Shown one piece after another: positions 1 to 10,253 of a DNA stretch of 57,993 nt; position 1 is the stretch's first letter, and every line of letters starts with the position of its first letter. The stretch is taken from NCBI RefSeq assembly GCF_000427965.1, contig NZ_ATZA01000040.1, positions 1-57,993 on the forward strand. Direction: 5' to 3'. A program made the translations under genes and the position numbers. A model generated the notes under the pieces. The model was not told where the DNA came from. It worked only from the letters and a program-made list of their open reading frames with translations, and searched no databases. This stretch comes from Olivibacter sitiensis DSM 17696. GTDB lineage: Bacteria; Bacteroidota; Bacteroidia; Sphingobacteriales; Sphingobacteriaceae.

Positions 1-62
1 ATGTACACGTAGAACATAGAATAAAATGATAAATGGAAAAGGCGCCCGATGGGATGCCTCGT

Positions 63-136
63 GGGAGCTACTGGATTCGAACCAGTGACCCTCTGCTTGT
101 AAGGCAGATGCTCTGAACCAGCTGAGCTAAGCTCCC
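63..136 (-). tRNA. tRNA-Val (anticodon UAC)
   Basis: Read on the minus strand, these 74 nt fold as a cloverleaf. The acceptor strand GGGAGCT pairs with AGCTCCC, the anticodon stem TCTGC/GCAGA encloses the loop CTTACAA, and the T-arm GGTTCGAATCC is canonical. Anticodon UAC reads valine GUA codons. CCA is not encoded. A Bacteroidota-type promoter lies 18 nt upstream. Confidence 0.95.
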
Positions 137-154
137 TATTACTGAATTATGGCG

Positions 155-184
155 CAAAGATACTTGTCTGTTTGGAATTGTCAA
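155..184 (-). promoter_or_regulatory. Promoter of tRNA-Val
   Basis: On the minus strand a -33 TTG (182-184) is followed after 19 bp by TATCTTTG (155-162). This matches the Bacteroidota housekeeping consensus TTG-N17-23-TAnnTTTG. The tRNA begins 18 nt downstream. Confidence 0.75.
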
Positions 185-300
185 GTGACTTTTGTAGCCT
201 ATCTTTTAAATAGCTGTCTACTAGTTTCATATTTTTTGGCATGCGTTTCCTCAGCGATACTTTCCGAAGGAAAAAATATGTGGAGCCAAAAAATAAATTA

Positions 301-343
301 AATCATCACGGAAAGCGATTTTGGGTTGCTTTCCGTGATGATT
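301..343 (-). terminator. Intrinsic terminator after the aldehyde dehydrogenase gene
   Basis: A perfect 16-bp stem (301-316 with 328-343) has an 11-nt loop. On the minus strand it is followed by a T-rich run and lies just past the stop codon at 365. Confidence 0.8.
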
Positions 344-364
344 GCAACAACAATTAAAATTAAA

Positions 365-1768
365 CTAGTATGGGTTGGATGGTTCTGTCACGCGAATGAG
401 TTTTGCATTGACGAACTCGTAGATGCCCAACTTGCCCTGTTCTCTTCCATAGCCAGATTTTTTCACGCCACCAAAGGGTAGTTGCGGCGCATTGCTGGTT
501 TCATGATTGATGTAGACAATGCCCGATTCTATTTTCCTGGCCACTTTAACGGCGTGTGCCTTATCGCTGCTGAAAACAGTGGCTCCTAGACCGTACTTGG
601 TATCATTGGCCAGTTTTATGGCCTCATCTTCATTTTTTACTACATAAAGCATGAAAACGGGACCAAAGATCTCCTCGTGATAGGCATCCATATCGGGTGT
701 AATATCCGTGATGAAGGTAGGTTCCATAAATTCTCCCGAACCTTCTATTTTATGGCCTCCGATGACAATATTGGCACCTTGTTCGGCTGCCTTTTGCACT
801 TGTTCAATAACGGTCTCTAGGGCTTTTTTCGAACTCATTGGGCCCATATCCGTTCCCGATTCCAATGGATTGCCTACCTTGATGTTTCTGAATGTTTCTT
901 TTGCCTTTTCGATAAAGATATCGGCTATCGCTTCCACCACGATGATGCGTTTGGGTGAGGTACACACTTGTCCCGCATTGGCTATCCTGCCGAGCACGGC
1001 CCGCTCTACGGCATCGTCTACGTTGGCATCTTCCAATACGATGAAAGGATCGCTGCCGCCAAGTTCGATGACCGTTTTTTTGATATGTTTTCCCGCCAAA
1101 GCAGCCACGCTAGATCCAGCACGTTCGGAACCGGTCAAGGTGATGGCCTGGATGCGTTCGTCGGCAATGACGTCCTCTATATGATCCACGTGGAGGAAGA
1201 GATTGGTATAAACCCCATCTGGAGCTCCAGCTTCCTTAAAGAGATCTTCCATCAATTGGGCTATTTGGGGGACTATCTCAGCATGCTTGAGTACAACCGT
1301 ATTGCCAGCTAGGACATTGGGGGCGGCGGAGCGCGCTATTTGATAATAAGGGAAATTCCAAGGCTGGATACTTAATATAGTACCTATCGGCTCATAACTG
1401 ATGAAAGCTTCGCCCGTTTCCGTTTCTATGCTGTCATCTGCCAGGAGGCTTTGACCATGTTGGGCATAATAGTCGAAAATACCTGCAGACAGTGTCACCT
1501 CTTCAATCCCTTGTGCAAGCGGCTTTCCCATTTCTTCGGCCTCCAATCGTGCCAGTTCCTCCTTGCGTTCCAACATAATGGAAGCAAGCTTGCTCAGCAC
1601 GCCTGCACGTGCTTCAAAGGATTCATCCTTCCATGTTGAATAAGCATTGGCCGCTGCTTCCAATTTCCGGTCGAGTGCAGCACTGGTCAGTTCCTCAAAT
1701 TCTTTGTTTAATTGACCATTGGATGGATTGACGGATTTAAACGTCGTTGTTTTTGTCGTTTCTTTCAT
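365..1768 (-). CDS. NAD(P)-dependent succinate-semialdehyde dehydrogenase family protein (Sad/YneI-like)
   Basis: A full-length aldehyde dehydrogenase of 467 aa. It has the PWNFP substrate/cofactor motif, the ELGGSDPF motif with the general-base Glu, and GQVCTSPKR with the catalytic Cys. The order and wording of these motifs (ELGGSDPFIVL, FGGVKKSGYGRE) resemble E. coli Sad/YneI, which oxidises succinate semialdehyde to succinate in the cytoplasm. No gab or put genes are next to it, so the physiological aldehyde is uncertain. It is a single-gene unit ending in a strong hairpin and divergent from folK. Family assignment is firm; substrate is inferred. Confidence 0.88.
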   Translation of the reverse strand: MKETTKTTTFKSVNPSNGQLNKEFEELTSAALDRKLEAAANAYSTWKDESFEARAGVLSKLASIMLERKEELARLEAEEMGKPLAQGIEEVTLSAGIFDYYAQHGQSLLADDSIETETGEAFISYEPIGTILSIQPWNFPYYQIARSAAPNVLAGNTVVLKHAEIVPQIAQLMEDLFKEAGAPDGVYTNLFLHVDHIEDVIADERIQAITLTGSERAGSSVAALAGKHIKKTVIELGGSDPFIVLEDANVDDAVERAVLGRIANAGQVCTSPKRIIVVEAIADIFIEKAKETFRNIKVGNPLESGTDMGPMSSKKALETVIEQVQKAAEQGANIVIGGHKIEGSGEFMEPTFITDITPDMDAYHEEIFGPVFMLYVVKNEDEAIKLANDTKYGLGATVFSSDKAHAVKVARKIESGIVYINHETSNAPQLPFGGVKKSGYGREQGKLGIYEFVNAKLIRVTEPSNPY

Positions 1769-1893
1769 GGTAGTATGTTTTTGGGTATTTAATAATAGAT
1801 GTACTAATGATACAAGATGAATCCATAATTGTTCATTTTTTTTGATAATGGGGAAAATAGCCGTTGCTTTGTCTGTATTAAAAGGATTTTACC

Positions 1894-2394
1894 ATGCATC
1901 AAGTTTTTTTACTACTGGGGGCCAACTTGGGAGATAGGTGTGCTACACTGGAAAAAGCAAGAACAGCTATAGACAATGAAGTTGGAACCATAATAAAAAA
2001 GAGCTACCTGTATGAAACGCAAGCATGGGGCACACAAGGGGAGGAGCAACCTTCTTATTTAAATCAGGTACTGGAGCTGACTACTTTACTTGGCCCAGAA
2101 CAATTATTGGAAACTACGATGCATATTGAGGACAAGCTGGGGAGAACGAGAAAAAAAAAGTGGGAATCCAGATTGATTGATATCGATATTTTGTTTTACG
2201 ATGATTTGATGATGCAATCCGATACTCTAACGATTCCACATCCTTTGCTGCATAAAAGAAAGTTTACTCTCATGCCCTTGGTAGAAATTGCACCTGACCT
2301 AGTTCATCCAAAATTTAGGAAGAACATTACACAGCTACTTTGCTTATTGGACGATGACCTTGAGGTGCGTATGCTTGACTCTTCGACAAGCTAA
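1894..2394 (+). CDS. folK: 2-amino-4-hydroxy-6-hydroxymethyldihydropteridine diphosphokinase
   Basis: HPPK of 166 aa, the usual size. It begins with the typical FLLLGANLGDR segment. The central RTRKKKWESRLIDIDILFYDD block carries the metal- and ATP-binding acidic residues and the conserved Arg, and IPHPLLHKRKFTLMPLVEIAP closes the family signature. It transfers pyrophosphate from ATP to the pterin in folate synthesis. It stands alone, with no other fol gene nearby, and converges with pssA across a 12-bp gap. Confidence 0.94.
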   Translation: MHQVFLLLGANLGDRCATLEKARTAIDNEVGTIIKKSYLYETQAWGTQGEEQPSYLNQVLELTTLLGPEQLLETTMHIEDKLGRTRKKKWESRLIDIDILFYDDLMMQSDTLTIPHPLLHKRKFTLMPLVEIAPDLVHPKFRKNITQLLCLLDDDLEVRMLDSSTS

Positions 2395-2406
2395 AATCTA
2401 CAGCTT

Positions 2407-3105
2407 CTATTTCAATTGACTGAACTGAACTGCCGATAAAACGATGTATAAGATAACAATGAGCGGAATAGCACTGAATTGCCATAGCAGTATCAAAACC
2501 AAGGAGCAGAGTAATAAAAGATACCTATAAGCATTATTTTTTAGACCGAAGTCGGTGAATTTCAAAGACATAAGCGGTATTTCCGCCACCAGTAAAAAGC
2601 TAAGGGCTAAAGTTAGGATGATGAGTATGACAGGATTTTGAATATAAGCACTGACGAGTAAGCTAGGGCTCATGGCTATATGGGGCAAACCCAATATAAA
2701 AAGCGCGCAAGCAGGTGTAGGTAGACCGATAAATATGGTAGTTTGGCGAGTGTCTAGGTTAAACTTAGCCAATCGGAGGGCAGAGAAGATGGTAATCAGA
2801 AAAGCAATGTATTTAAGCCATTCGTCACCGAACATCAAAGCAGGGCTTTCATGCAACATCACGTATATGATGACGGAAGGTAGTAAGCCAAAGCTTACCA
2901 TATCTGCCAAAGAATCCAACTCTTTGCCCATTGGCGAAGAAACATTCAATAGGCGAGCCGCCAGGCCATCAAAAAAATCGAATATAGCAGCGGCAATGAT
3001 GGCATATCCCGCATCGATAAGCTGCCCGTTGAAAGCTAAAGAGATACCTATACATCCACTGAATAAGTTGAGGCATGTAATAACATTGGGTATTTGTCTT
3101 TTCAT
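2407..3105 (-). CDS. pssA: CDP-diacylglycerol--serine O-phosphatidyltransferase
   Basis: Integral membrane enzyme of 232 aa that joins CDP-diacylglycerol and serine to make phosphatidylserine, the precursor of phosphatidylethanolamine. The CDP-alcohol phosphatidyltransferase signature DG-x2-AR-x8-G-x3-D-x3-D is visible (FDFFDGLAARLL...GKELDSLAD), followed by several hydrophobic helices. The frame stays open to 3270, but that extension would cross both the rho terminator and a TAnnTTTG box at 3139-3146. MKRQIPNVITCLNLFSG at 3105 is also where the family normally begins. Confidence 0.92.
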   Translation of the reverse strand: MKRQIPNVITCLNLFSGCIGISLAFNGQLIDAGYAIIAAAIFDFFDGLAARLLNVSSPMGKELDSLADMVSFGLLPSVIIYVMLHESPALMFGDEWLKYIAFLITIFSALRLAKFNLDTRQTTIFIGLPTPACALFILGLPHIAMSPSLLVSAYIQNPVILIILTLALSFLLVAEIPLMSLKFTDFGLKNNAYRYLLLLCSLVLILLWQFSAIPLIVILYIVLSAVQFSQLK

Positions 3106-3138
3106 GTATTGGATATCGTAAACTTGATGAAATCTGGC

Positions 3139-3146
3139 CAAAGGTA
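3139..3146 (-). promoter_or_regulatory. Candidate -7 box of pssA
   Basis: TACCTTTG on the minus strand predicts a start about 28 nt before the pssA ATG. No convincing -33 element is seen. Confidence 0.5.
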
Positions 3147-3215
3147 TGCAAAATTTTGATGCTAGTGGACTTTTACTATTAGTTAAAAAAAACAGAGAAA
3201 ACACCAAAAATAAAA

Positions 3216-3248
3216 AGACGGTTGGCGATATTAATTCACCAACCGTCT
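3216..3248 (-). terminator. Intrinsic terminator of rho
   Basis: The 10-bp stem AGACGGTTGG/CCAACCGTCT has a 13-nt loop and is followed on the minus strand by TTTTTATTTTT. It lies 39 bp past the rho stop codon and separates rho from pssA. Confidence 0.85.
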
Positions 3249-3286
3249 TAAAGTAACTTCCTGAATACACGGAAGCTTATACGATT

Positions 3287-4822
3287 CTAGCCGTTCATGC
3301 TAATGAGAAATTCCTCATTGGAACGTGTTCCCTGCATCTGTTTGAGCAGGAACTCCATGGATTCGTTGGAGTTCATGTCGGCAAGGTGGTTGCGCAATAT
3401 CCATATCCGTTGCAAGGTTTCCTTATCGTTCAACAGGTCGTCTCTACGCGTGCTGGATGCCGTAAGGTCTATAGCAGGGAATACGCGCTTATTGGCCAAC
3501 TTACGATCCAGTTGAAGTTCCATATTGCCCGTACCTTTAAATTCTTCGAAGATTACCTCGTCCATTTTAGATCCTGTATCTGTCAAGGCAGTAGCTAAAA
3601 TGGTAAGGGAACCACCATGTTCTATATTACGTGCCGCACCAAAGAAACGTTTCGGCTTATGCAAAGCATTGGCATCCACACCACCGGAAAGGATTTTTCC
3701 GGAAGCAGGAGCTACCGTATTATATGCACGTGCCAATCGGGTAATAGAGTCTAGCAGGATGACCACGTCGTGGCCGCACTCTACCATGCGTTTTGCTTTT
3801 TCCAGTACAATATTGGCTATTTTCACGTGCCGTTCCGCAGGCTCGTCAAAGGTGGACGATACCACTTCAGCCCTTACGCTCCTGGCCATGTCGGTTACTT
3901 CCTCCGGACGTTCATCTATCAGTAATATGATCAAATATACTTCGGGGTGATTCTTGGCTATGGCATTTGCCACATCCTTCAACAACATGGTCTTTCCCGT
4001 CTTGGGCTGCGCTACGATAAGTCCGCGCTGGCCCTTACCGATAGGAGTAAAGAGGTCCATAATGCGTGTAGAATAGTGGTTGGGGCCGGTAAACAGCTTC
4101 AGTCTCTCGGTGGGGAAGAGCGGTGTCAAAAAGTCAAATGGCACCCGGTCTCTCACTTCGGCAGGCACATGGCCATTAATGGCTTCCACACGTACAAGGG
4201 GGAAATATTTTTCGCCTTCTTTCGGTGGGCGTATGCTTCCCCGCACGGTATCTCCAGTTTTTAGTCCGAAAAGTTTGATTTGCGATTGGGAAACATATAT
4301 ATCGTCTGGCGAAGTCAGGTAATTGTAGTCCGAAGAGCGTAAAAAACCATAGCCATCAGGCATGATTTCCAGTACACCCTCATTAACGATCACATTGTCA
4401 AAGTCGAGATTGCTGGCCGGGGTTTGAGAAGCAGTAGCAGCTACGCTTTCGTTGCCTGTAGGCTGACTGCTCGCTGCCTTTCTTTCGCTAGCTGGACTAC
4501 GATAATCTGCTGTACTACTTTTCCGATCGGCATAGGCAGTTGCAGTATCTAAAGGAGATCTTCCTTCGTCCTGCTTGCGATGCATGCCGACGGGTTCGGC
4601 TTCTTTGACCGTTCTCACTCTTTTTCTAGGGCGCGATTCCGAAGACTCTTCAGCTGCTACTGTAACTGGCTCTTCTTCTTTCTCTTGTGTTTCTGCATCG
4701 GTAGACATGATGTGGTTAATGAGCTCTTGCTTCCGCATTTTTTCGACATCCTTGATGCCAATCAACTTGGCAATCTCACGTAGCTCGGACACGAGCTTTG
4801 CGTTCAATTCGTTTGTATTCAT
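3287..4822 (-). CDS. rho: Transcription termination factor Rho
   Basis: Hexameric RNA-dependent ATPase that ends transcription, 511 aa. Order: Rho_N-like helical region (about 1-45), a low-complexity charged and Ser/Ala-rich insertion (about 46-140), the cold-shock-type RNA-binding domain (about 145-215, with PDGYGFLRS), then the RecA-like motor with P-loop AQPKTGKT (271-278), the [13 protein letters not shown] segment, [13 protein letters not shown], and the C-terminal [34 protein letters not shown] block. The insertion makes it about 90 aa longer than E. coli Rho; such insertions are known in Bacteroidota. No clear promoter box was found in the long upstream gap. Confidence 0.97.
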   Translation of the reverse strand: MNTNELNAKLVSELREIAKLIGIKDVEKMRKQELINHIMSTDAETQEKEEEPVTVAAEESSESRPRKRVRTVKEAEPVGMHRKQDEGRSPLDTATAYADRKSSTADYRSPASERKAASSQPTGNESVAATASQTPASNLDFDNVIVNEGVLEIMPDGYGFLRSSDYNYLTSPDDIYVSQSQIKLFGLKTGDTVRGSIRPPKEGEKYFPLVRVEAINGHVPAEVRDRVPFDFLTPLFPTERLKLFTGPNHYSTRIMDLFTPIGKGQRGLIVAQPKTGKTMLLKDVANAIAKNHPEVYLIILLIDERPEEVTDMARSVRAEVVSSTFDEPAERHVKIANIVLEKAKRMVECGHDVVILLDSITRLARAYNTVAPASGKILSGGVDANALHKPKRFFGAARNIEHGGSLTILATALTDTGSKMDEVIFEEFKGTGNMELQLDRKLANKRVFPAIDLTASSTRRDDLLNDKETLQRIWILRNHLADMNSNESMEFLLKQMQGTRSNEEFLISMNG

Positions 4823-5404
4823 TTAGAAATTCTTGTTCTTTTTTGCAGGTCATAAGACGTGCCAATCACGGATAAACTATTTTACCATTTTGTACTGACT
4901 GTAAATAAATCTCCCCAGGACTGGTATATCATCAATAAAACCTTATTTTGAAAAATATGTATAGGATTTAAATTTGATTTTTAAATACAGAAACTCGCTA
5001 CACTATAAATTGTCGTAATTATCTGCGTCCTCAGCAGTGCCTTACAAAACATATTATCAGAACTATTAGCGTATGCAACAACTTCTAGATGCGAAGCGAG
5101 TTTTGAGATAACGGTGCAATTGTAGGCATTTAATTTGAATTATCAAAGGAATTGTGAAATTTTTCAGCTTAGATGAATGACGTTATTTACTTTCGGCAAT
5201 CAGCAGTTAGCCATCAGCTCAGGGAAAAATTTACGGAAACTTAAGCTTTCGGCTATTTAGTCCCTTTACGAGCTCAAGACAAACCTGTAATGTCAAGGGT
5301 CTATAATGCACCGCCAGATCTGTGCAAAGGCAAAAACAATTGTCAAAAGAAATTGTATTTTTGCAGCCGTTTGGACACCGTTATTTTTTTATCATAGATA
5401 TCCC
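4823..5404. other. Long intergenic region between divergent rho and pyrF
   Basis: About 580 bp, AT-rich, with no credible coding frame. It holds the pyrF -7 box near its right end. I see no tRNA, riboswitch-like fold or convincing terminator. Promoters for rho should lie here but do not match TAnnTTTG clearly. Confidence 0.6.
5356..5363 (+). promoter_or_regulatory. -7 box of pyrF
   Basis: TATTTTTG predicts a start near 5369, about 36 nt before the pyrF ATG at 5405. It lies inside the upstream extension of the frame, so it argues against a start at 5306. No well-spaced -33 box is visible. Confidence 0.55.
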
Positions 5405-6238
5405 ATGAGGCGCGACGAACTAATAGCTCAAATAAAACGCAAAAGATCATTCCTATGTGTAGGCTTAGATACGGACTTGGAAAAAATACCCGATTTTTTG
5501 CTGGATGAGGAAGATCCTATCTTCAGTTTCAATAAAGCGATTGTGGAAGCCACGGCCGACTTGTGCGTTGCCTATAAGCCCAATATCGCATTCTATGAAT
5601 GCTATGGTGCAAAGGGATGGGAAACCCTGCGGAAAACGTGGGAGATACTGCCCAAGGATTGCCTGAGCATTGCCGATGCCAAGCGGGGAGACATAGGCAA
5701 TACTGCGGAGCGCTACGCCAGGGCCTTCTTTGATGAGAAGCAAGCAGGTCTAGGCTTCGACGCCATTACGATAGCGCCTTATATGGGCGAGGATTCTGTA
5801 AAGCCATTTCTAACCTTTGCTGGGAGATGGGGTATCGTGCTCGCCCTCACTTCCAATTCCGGTAGTTTCGATTTCCAACTGTTCGAAGATTCTGTCGGCA
5901 CGCACCTGTTTGAGCAGGTCATAGAAAAGGTGAATGAGTGGGGCAGTACGGATAATTTGATGTACGTGGTAGGTGCTACACGGGGCGAAGCCTTTGAGAC
6001 CATAAGAAAGCATGCACCGGCACATTTTCTGCTGGTGCCTGGGGTAGGTGCCCAAGGTGGCGATCTGGCCGAAGTATGCCGCTATGGCATGAACGACGAC
6101 TGCGGCTTGCTAGTTAACGCCACACGTTCTATCATTTATGCTAGTAAAGGCAGGGATTTTGCGGAAAAGGCTAGGGAGGAGGCTTTGAAGCTACAAGGCG
6201 AGATGGAAACGGAACTGCAACGCTACGGTATTATATGA
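5405..6238 (+). CDS. pyrF: Orotidine 5'-phosphate decarboxylase (type 2, long form)
   Basis: Last step of UMP synthesis: decarboxylates OMP to UMP. It is 277 aa, the size of the long bacterial family. The N-terminal [14 protein letters not shown], the catalytic [16 protein letters not shown] block with its Lys/Asp pair, and the phosphate-binding [12 protein letters not shown] loop are present. The frame is open from 5306, but the -7 box at 5356-5363 and alignment to the family favour ATG at 5405. It is a single gene with no other pyr gene nearby. Confidence 0.94.
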   Translation: MRRDELIAQIKRKRSFLCVGLDTDLEKIPDFLLDEEDPIFSFNKAIVEATADLCVAYKPNIAFYECYGAKGWETLRKTWEILPKDCLSIADAKRGDIGNTAERYARAFFDEKQAGLGFDAITIAPYMGEDSVKPFLTFAGRWGIVLALTSNSGSFDFQLFEDSVGTHLFEQVIEKVNEWGSTDNLMYVVGATRGEAFETIRKHAPAHFLLVPGVGAQGGDLAEVCRYGMNDDCGLLVNATRSIIYASKGRDFAEKAREEALKLQGEMETELQRYGII

Positions 6239-6404
6239 GATCGGTAAGGCTATCAGCTTTCGGGAATTTTTAATCTCACGTCTCATATCGTAAAAATAAC
6301 CAAAATCATTTTTTTTTATGAAAGAGGACATTCCATTGCATTAAAATTGTGTCATATTAAAGAAAGACGTGCCTAAAATAATCGTTAATCTCATGCCCAA
6401 ATCG

Positions 6405-6412
6405 TACATTTG
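6405..6412 (+). promoter_or_regulatory. -7 box of the suf operon
   Basis: TACATTTG predicts a start near 6418 and, with ATG at 6509, a leader of about 90 nt. No good -33 match is visible. No IscR/SufR gene lies next to the operon. Confidence 0.55.
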
Positions 6413-6508
6413 CAGATAATTTAAAGGGCCTAGCATGTTATGCGCAAAGGCATGGTGCTGGTAGGCAGTAATGGGGTGAAAAAGCCCCGCCTAAAACAAG
6501 GACGAGGA

Positions 6509-7960
6509 ATGAGTGCCAATAACGACGAAATATTAAAAGAACTAGCTGTAGAGGAATACAAATATGGGTTCACTACGGATATAGAGATGGACATTGCCAA
6601 AGTGGGGTTGTCCGAAGAAACCGTGCGGTTTATTTCTGCCAAGAAAGGTGAACCAGAATGGTTGTTGGAATGGAGACTGAAGGCTTTCAGGCATTTTCAA
6701 AAAATGCAGCTGCCTCAATGGCAAAACTTTAAGCATCCGGATGTGGATTTTCAAAGTATTTCCTATTATGCTGCCCCCAAGGCGAAGCCACAGGTGGACA
6801 GCTTGGAAGATGTAGATCCCGAGCTATTGGAGACCTTTGCTAAGCTAGGTATCCCACTAAACGAGCAAAAAGTGCTGGCAGGAGTGGTAGCGGTGGATGC
6901 TGTATTTGACAGCGTGTCCGTAAAGACCACTTTCCGTGAAAAGTTGAAGGAACAGGGGGTTATTTTTTGTTCTTTCGGCGAAGCAGTAAAAGAACATCCC
7001 GAACTGGTAAAACAATATTTGGGAACGGTGGTGCCGCAAACGGACAATATCTATGCCGCGTTGAATGCTGCCGTTTTTTCGGATGGCTCTTTCGTATATA
7101 TACCGAAGGGCGTTCACTGCCCCATGGAGCTATCCACTTATTTCAGGATAAACGCGCAGAATACCGGGCAGTTTGAGCGTACGCTCATCGTAGCAGATGA
7201 AGGTGCATATGTGAGCTATTTGGAGGGCTGTACCGCTCCTATGCGCGATGAGAACCAGCTGCACGCGGCGGTGGTAGAACTGATAGCCATGGAAAATGCC
7301 GAAATCAAGTACAGTACCGTACAGAACTGGTATCCTGGTGATAAGGACGGCAAAGGTGGTATTTATAATTTCGTTACAAAAAGGGGCATTTGCAAGGGAA
7401 ACAACAGTAAAATTTCCTGGACACAGGTAGAGACAGGTTCTTCCATCACCTGGAAGTACCCATCTGTTATCCTGAAAGGGGACAATTCGGTAGGCGAGTT
7501 TTATTCCGTTGCCCTGACGCGCAATCACCAAATTGCCGACACGGGCACCAAAATGTTCCACATCGGTAAGAATACACGGAGCAAGATTATATCTAAGGGA
7601 ATTTCGGCAGGGGTGAGCCAAAACAGTTATCGTGGCATGGTGCAGATAGGCAAAGGTGCCGATAAGGCACGGAACTTCACGCAATGTGATTCATTGCTAA
7701 TAGGCGATCGCTGTGGAGCACATACGTTTCCCTATATCGAAGCGAAAAATAAGTCGGCCATGCTAGAGCATGAAGCTACGACATCAAAGATTGGGGAAGA
7801 CCAGATTTTCTATCTCAATCAGCGAGGCATAGACCCTGAAAAGGCAGTTGGGCTTATCGTAAACGGTTACGCCAAAGAAGTGTTGAACCAGCTACCGATG
7901 GAGTTTGCCGTGGAAGCTCAAAAATTGCTTTCCATCAGTCTGGAAGGTAGTGTAGGCTAA
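6509..7960 (+). CDS. sufB: Fe-S cluster assembly protein SufB
   Basis: Scaffold subunit of the SufBCD complex, 483 aa. SufB-specific blocks include [20 protein letters not shown], the [14 protein letters not shown] segment with the conserved Cys, and [14 protein letters not shown] near the C terminus. The frame is open from 6440, but family members start like [12 protein letters not shown], so ATG 6509 (after GGACGAGG) is chosen. The alternative ATG at 6440 would leave only a 22-nt leader and cannot be ruled out. First gene of sufBCDSE. Confidence 0.95.
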   Translation: MSANNDEILKELAVEEYKYGFTTDIEMDIAKVGLSEETVRFISAKKGEPEWLLEWRLKAFRHFQKMQLPQWQNFKHPDVDFQSISYYAAPKAKPQVDSLEDVDPELLETFAKLGIPLNEQKVLAGVVAVDAVFDSVSVKTTFREKLKEQGVIFCSFGEAVKEHPELVKQYLGTVVPQTDNIYAALNAAVFSDGSFVYIPKGVHCPMELSTYFRINAQNTGQFERTLIVADEGAYVSYLEGCTAPMRDENQLHAAVVELIAMENAEIKYSTVQNWYPGDKDGKGGIYNFVTKRGICKGNNSKISWTQVETGSSITWKYPSVILKGDNSVGEFYSVALTRNHQIADTGTKMFHIGKNTRSKIISKGISAGVSQNSYRGMVQIGKGADKARNFTQCDSLLIGDRCGAHTFPYIEAKNKSAMLEHEATTSKIGEDQIFYLNQRGIDPEKAVGLIVNGYAKEVLNQLPMEFAVEAQKLLSISLEGSVG

Positions 7961-8023
7961 AAGGTTAGTATCAATAAAGTAAATTATTAGTAGAGGATGC
8001 ATGCGCATCCGTGATAGCGAAAT

Positions 8024-8794
8024 ATGTTAAGTATCAAAAATTTGCACGCCTCGATAGATGGCAAAGAAATTTTAAAGGGATTGAGCCTGGACGTAAAAGC
8101 AGGAGAGGTACATGCGATTATGGGGCCTAATGGCTCTGGCAAGAGTACTTTGGCTTCCGTTTTGGCCGGTCGCGAGGATTATGAAGTCACCGAAGGTGAG
8201 GTGACATTGGACGGCGTAAACCTATTGGAAATGGCCCCAGAAGATAGGGCAAGAGAGGGAGTCTTCTTGGCTTTCCAATATCCCATAGAGATTCCTGGGG
8301 TATCCAATATCAACTTTCTGAAAACTGCGGTTAACGAAATTCGTGCTTACAAAGGATTACCCCCAATGGAGGCAAAGGAATTTTTGCAGCGTGTGAAAGA
8401 AAAGCAAAAACTAGTGGAGTTTGACGCCAAATTGGCCAACCGTTCCCTGAACGAAGGTTTTTCTGGAGGAGAAAAAAAGCGTAATGAGATATTCCAATTG
8501 GCCATGTTGGAACCAAAATTGTCTATCTTGGATGAGACAGACTCTGGTTTGGATATAGATGCCTTGCGTATCGTGGCCAATGGTGTGAATACACTTCGTT
8601 CGCAGAACAATGCCTTTGTGGTCATTACGCACTATCAAAGACTGCTGGACTATATTGTTCCAGATTATGTTCATGTACTGTACAAAGGTAAAATCGTACG
8701 CTCAGGAACAAAAGAATTGGCCCTAGAGCTGGAAGAGAAAGGCTACGATTGGTTGAAGCAAAGTGTCGACGCAGCCGAAAATGCTACGATATAA
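8024..8794 (+). CDS. sufC: Fe-S cluster assembly ATPase SufC
   Basis: Cytoplasmic ABC-type ATPase, 256 aa, that powers SufB-SufD. It has Walker A GPNGSGKST, the SufC-type signature FSGGEKKRNE and Walker B LSILDETDSGLDIDAL, with no membrane part. It lies 63 bp after sufB and 25 bp before sufD, on the same strand, so one transcript is likely. Confidence 0.97.
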   Translation: MLSIKNLHASIDGKEILKGLSLDVKAGEVHAIMGPNGSGKSTLASVLAGREDYEVTEGEVTLDGVNLLEMAPEDRAREGVFLAFQYPIEIPGVSNINFLKTAVNEIRAYKGLPPMEAKEFLQRVKEKQKLVEFDAKLANRSLNEGFSGGEKKRNEIFQLAMLEPKLSILDETDSGLDIDALRIVANGVNTLRSQNNAFVVITHYQRLLDYIVPDYVHVLYKGKIVRSGTKELALELEEKGYDWLKQSVDAAENATI

Positions 8795-8819
8795 AACGAC
8801 CTTTAGAATTTTTATTTAA

Positions 8820-10130
8820 ATGATAACACAAGTTTCAAGTTCATTATATCAACAGATAGTTGCCAACTTTGAGGAGGGGCTAATGGTTGGTGCACAGGTA
8901 CCAAGCTTGGACACTGTACGTAAGGATGCGTTCGAACGCTTTAAGCGCACGGGCTTTCCTACCACAAAGATGGAAGATTGGAAATATACCAATCTGCAGC
9001 CTTTGCTCAATGAAAGCTATATGTTGGAAGATACATTGCCAGAGCGTAATGTGGGTCTAGAGGACGCAGTGATATCTGGTTTGGATGCCTATCGTATTGT
9101 GCTCGTCAATGGCGAGTACAGGGCGGACTTGTCAGATGTTATAGCTGAGCATGGGGTGCAAGTATTGCCATTCTTAGAGGCAGTGAACAATCCTATTTTT
9201 CAAAAGCATTTCGCTCAATATGCTGATAAGACCGACAATCCATTGGTGGCATTGAATACGGCATCCAATAAAGGTGGGGTTTTTATTTCACTTTCTGATG
9301 GAACTGTACTTAGTAAGGCAATTCAGCTGGTACACATTATGGCTTCATCGGAAACCTTGTTCAGTCAGTCCCGTAACCTGATGGTATTGAGCAAAAACAC
9401 GAAGGCTCAATTGGTAGAGTCATTCATCACTTCAGATGGATCGGCTAAGTCGTTGAGCAATAATGTGTCGGAAATAGTAGTGGAGGAAAATGCGCAGCTG
9501 TACCATTATTATATCCAAGTAGCTGGCGAGCAAAGCAATTTCCTCAATCATATAGAAGTGCATCAAAAGAAGCACAGCCTGTATAACAACTATAACTGTT
9601 CCTTTCCGGGGGCCAGCTTTGTGCGCAACAATATCAATGTCCGACTGGATGACAGTGCCGTGGAAAGCCATTTGTACGGCATCGTACTAGGCGCAAGGAA
9701 GCAGTTTGTGGACAACCACACTATCGTGGATCATAGCATGCCGCATTGTGAAAGTTACGAATGGTACAAAAACATCATGCAGGATGAGGCTACTGCTGTC
9801 TTCAACGGTAAGATATTTGTACAATTGGATGCACAAAAGACCAATGCATTCCAGCAGAACAACAATATGCTGATAGGTGACAAAGCGGTAGTCTATAGTA
9901 AGCCACAGTTGGAAATATTTGCAGATGATGTAAAATGCAGCCACGGATGTACTATTGGCCAGTTTGACGACGATGCACTGTTCTACCTGCGAGCTAGGGC
10001 CATTGGCGAGCAACAAGCCAGGACATTGCTGGTACATGCCTTTGCCTACGATGTCACCGAGAAATTTGACAATTCGGCAGTACGGGATTACGTAGATCGG
10101 CTCATTGAAAGAGGATTGAATATAGCATAA
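8820..10130 (+). CDS. sufD: Fe-S cluster assembly protein SufD
   Basis: SufB paralogue that forms the SufBC2D complex, 436 aa. The C-terminal half holds the family block VKCSHGCTIGQFDDDALFYLRARAIGEQQAR, with the conserved Cys and His. The N-terminal TKMEDWKYTNLQPLL is typical of SufD. The gap to sufS (123 bp) contains a -7 box, so sufS may also be transcribed separately. Confidence 0.95.
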   Translation: MITQVSSSLYQQIVANFEEGLMVGAQVPSLDTVRKDAFERFKRTGFPTTKMEDWKYTNLQPLLNESYMLEDTLPERNVGLEDAVISGLDAYRIVLVNGEYRADLSDVIAEHGVQVLPFLEAVNNPIFQKHFAQYADKTDNPLVALNTASNKGGVFISLSDGTVLSKAIQLVHIMASSETLFSQSRNLMVLSKNTKAQLVESFITSDGSAKSLSNNVSEIVVEENAQLYHYYIQVAGEQSNFLNHIEVHQKKHSLYNNYNCSFPGASFVRNNINVRLDDSAVESHLYGIVLGARKQFVDNHTIVDHSMPHCESYEWYKNIMQDEATAVFNGKIFVQLDAQKTNAFQQNNNMLIGDKAVVYSKPQLEIFADDVKCSHGCTIGQFDDDALFYLRARAIGEQQARTLLVHAFAYDVTEKFDNSAVRDYVDRLIERGLNIA

Positions 10131-10224
10131 GCATATTCAACAAATTTAAAGTTATGAAAATGTAAAAGAATCCATCCCAAGCGGTGGATTTTTTTATTTC
10201 TTCACTTATTTGGTTATTATAATT

Positions 10225-10232
10225 TATCTTTG
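10225..10232 (+). promoter_or_regulatory. Candidate internal -7 box before sufS
   Basis: TATCTTTG overlaps a TTG codon at 10230 that could otherwise open the sufS frame. If the box is used, transcription starts near 10238 and translation must begin at the GTG at 10254. Confidence 0.5.
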
Positions 10233-10253
10233 TTATATACAAAGCAAAAGAAA

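Noticed and set aside
2407-3270. Longer pssA beginning at 3270
   Set aside because: The extension would cover the rho terminator and a promoter box; the family N terminus matches ATG 3105.
6418-6508. Riboswitch in the sufB leader
   Set aside because: The leader is only about 90 nt and shows no fold I recognise beyond a short GGGG/CCCC stem.
10230-10253. TTG start of sufS at 10230
   Set aside because: It overlaps the TATCTTTG box, so the codon would lie upstream of the predicted transcript.
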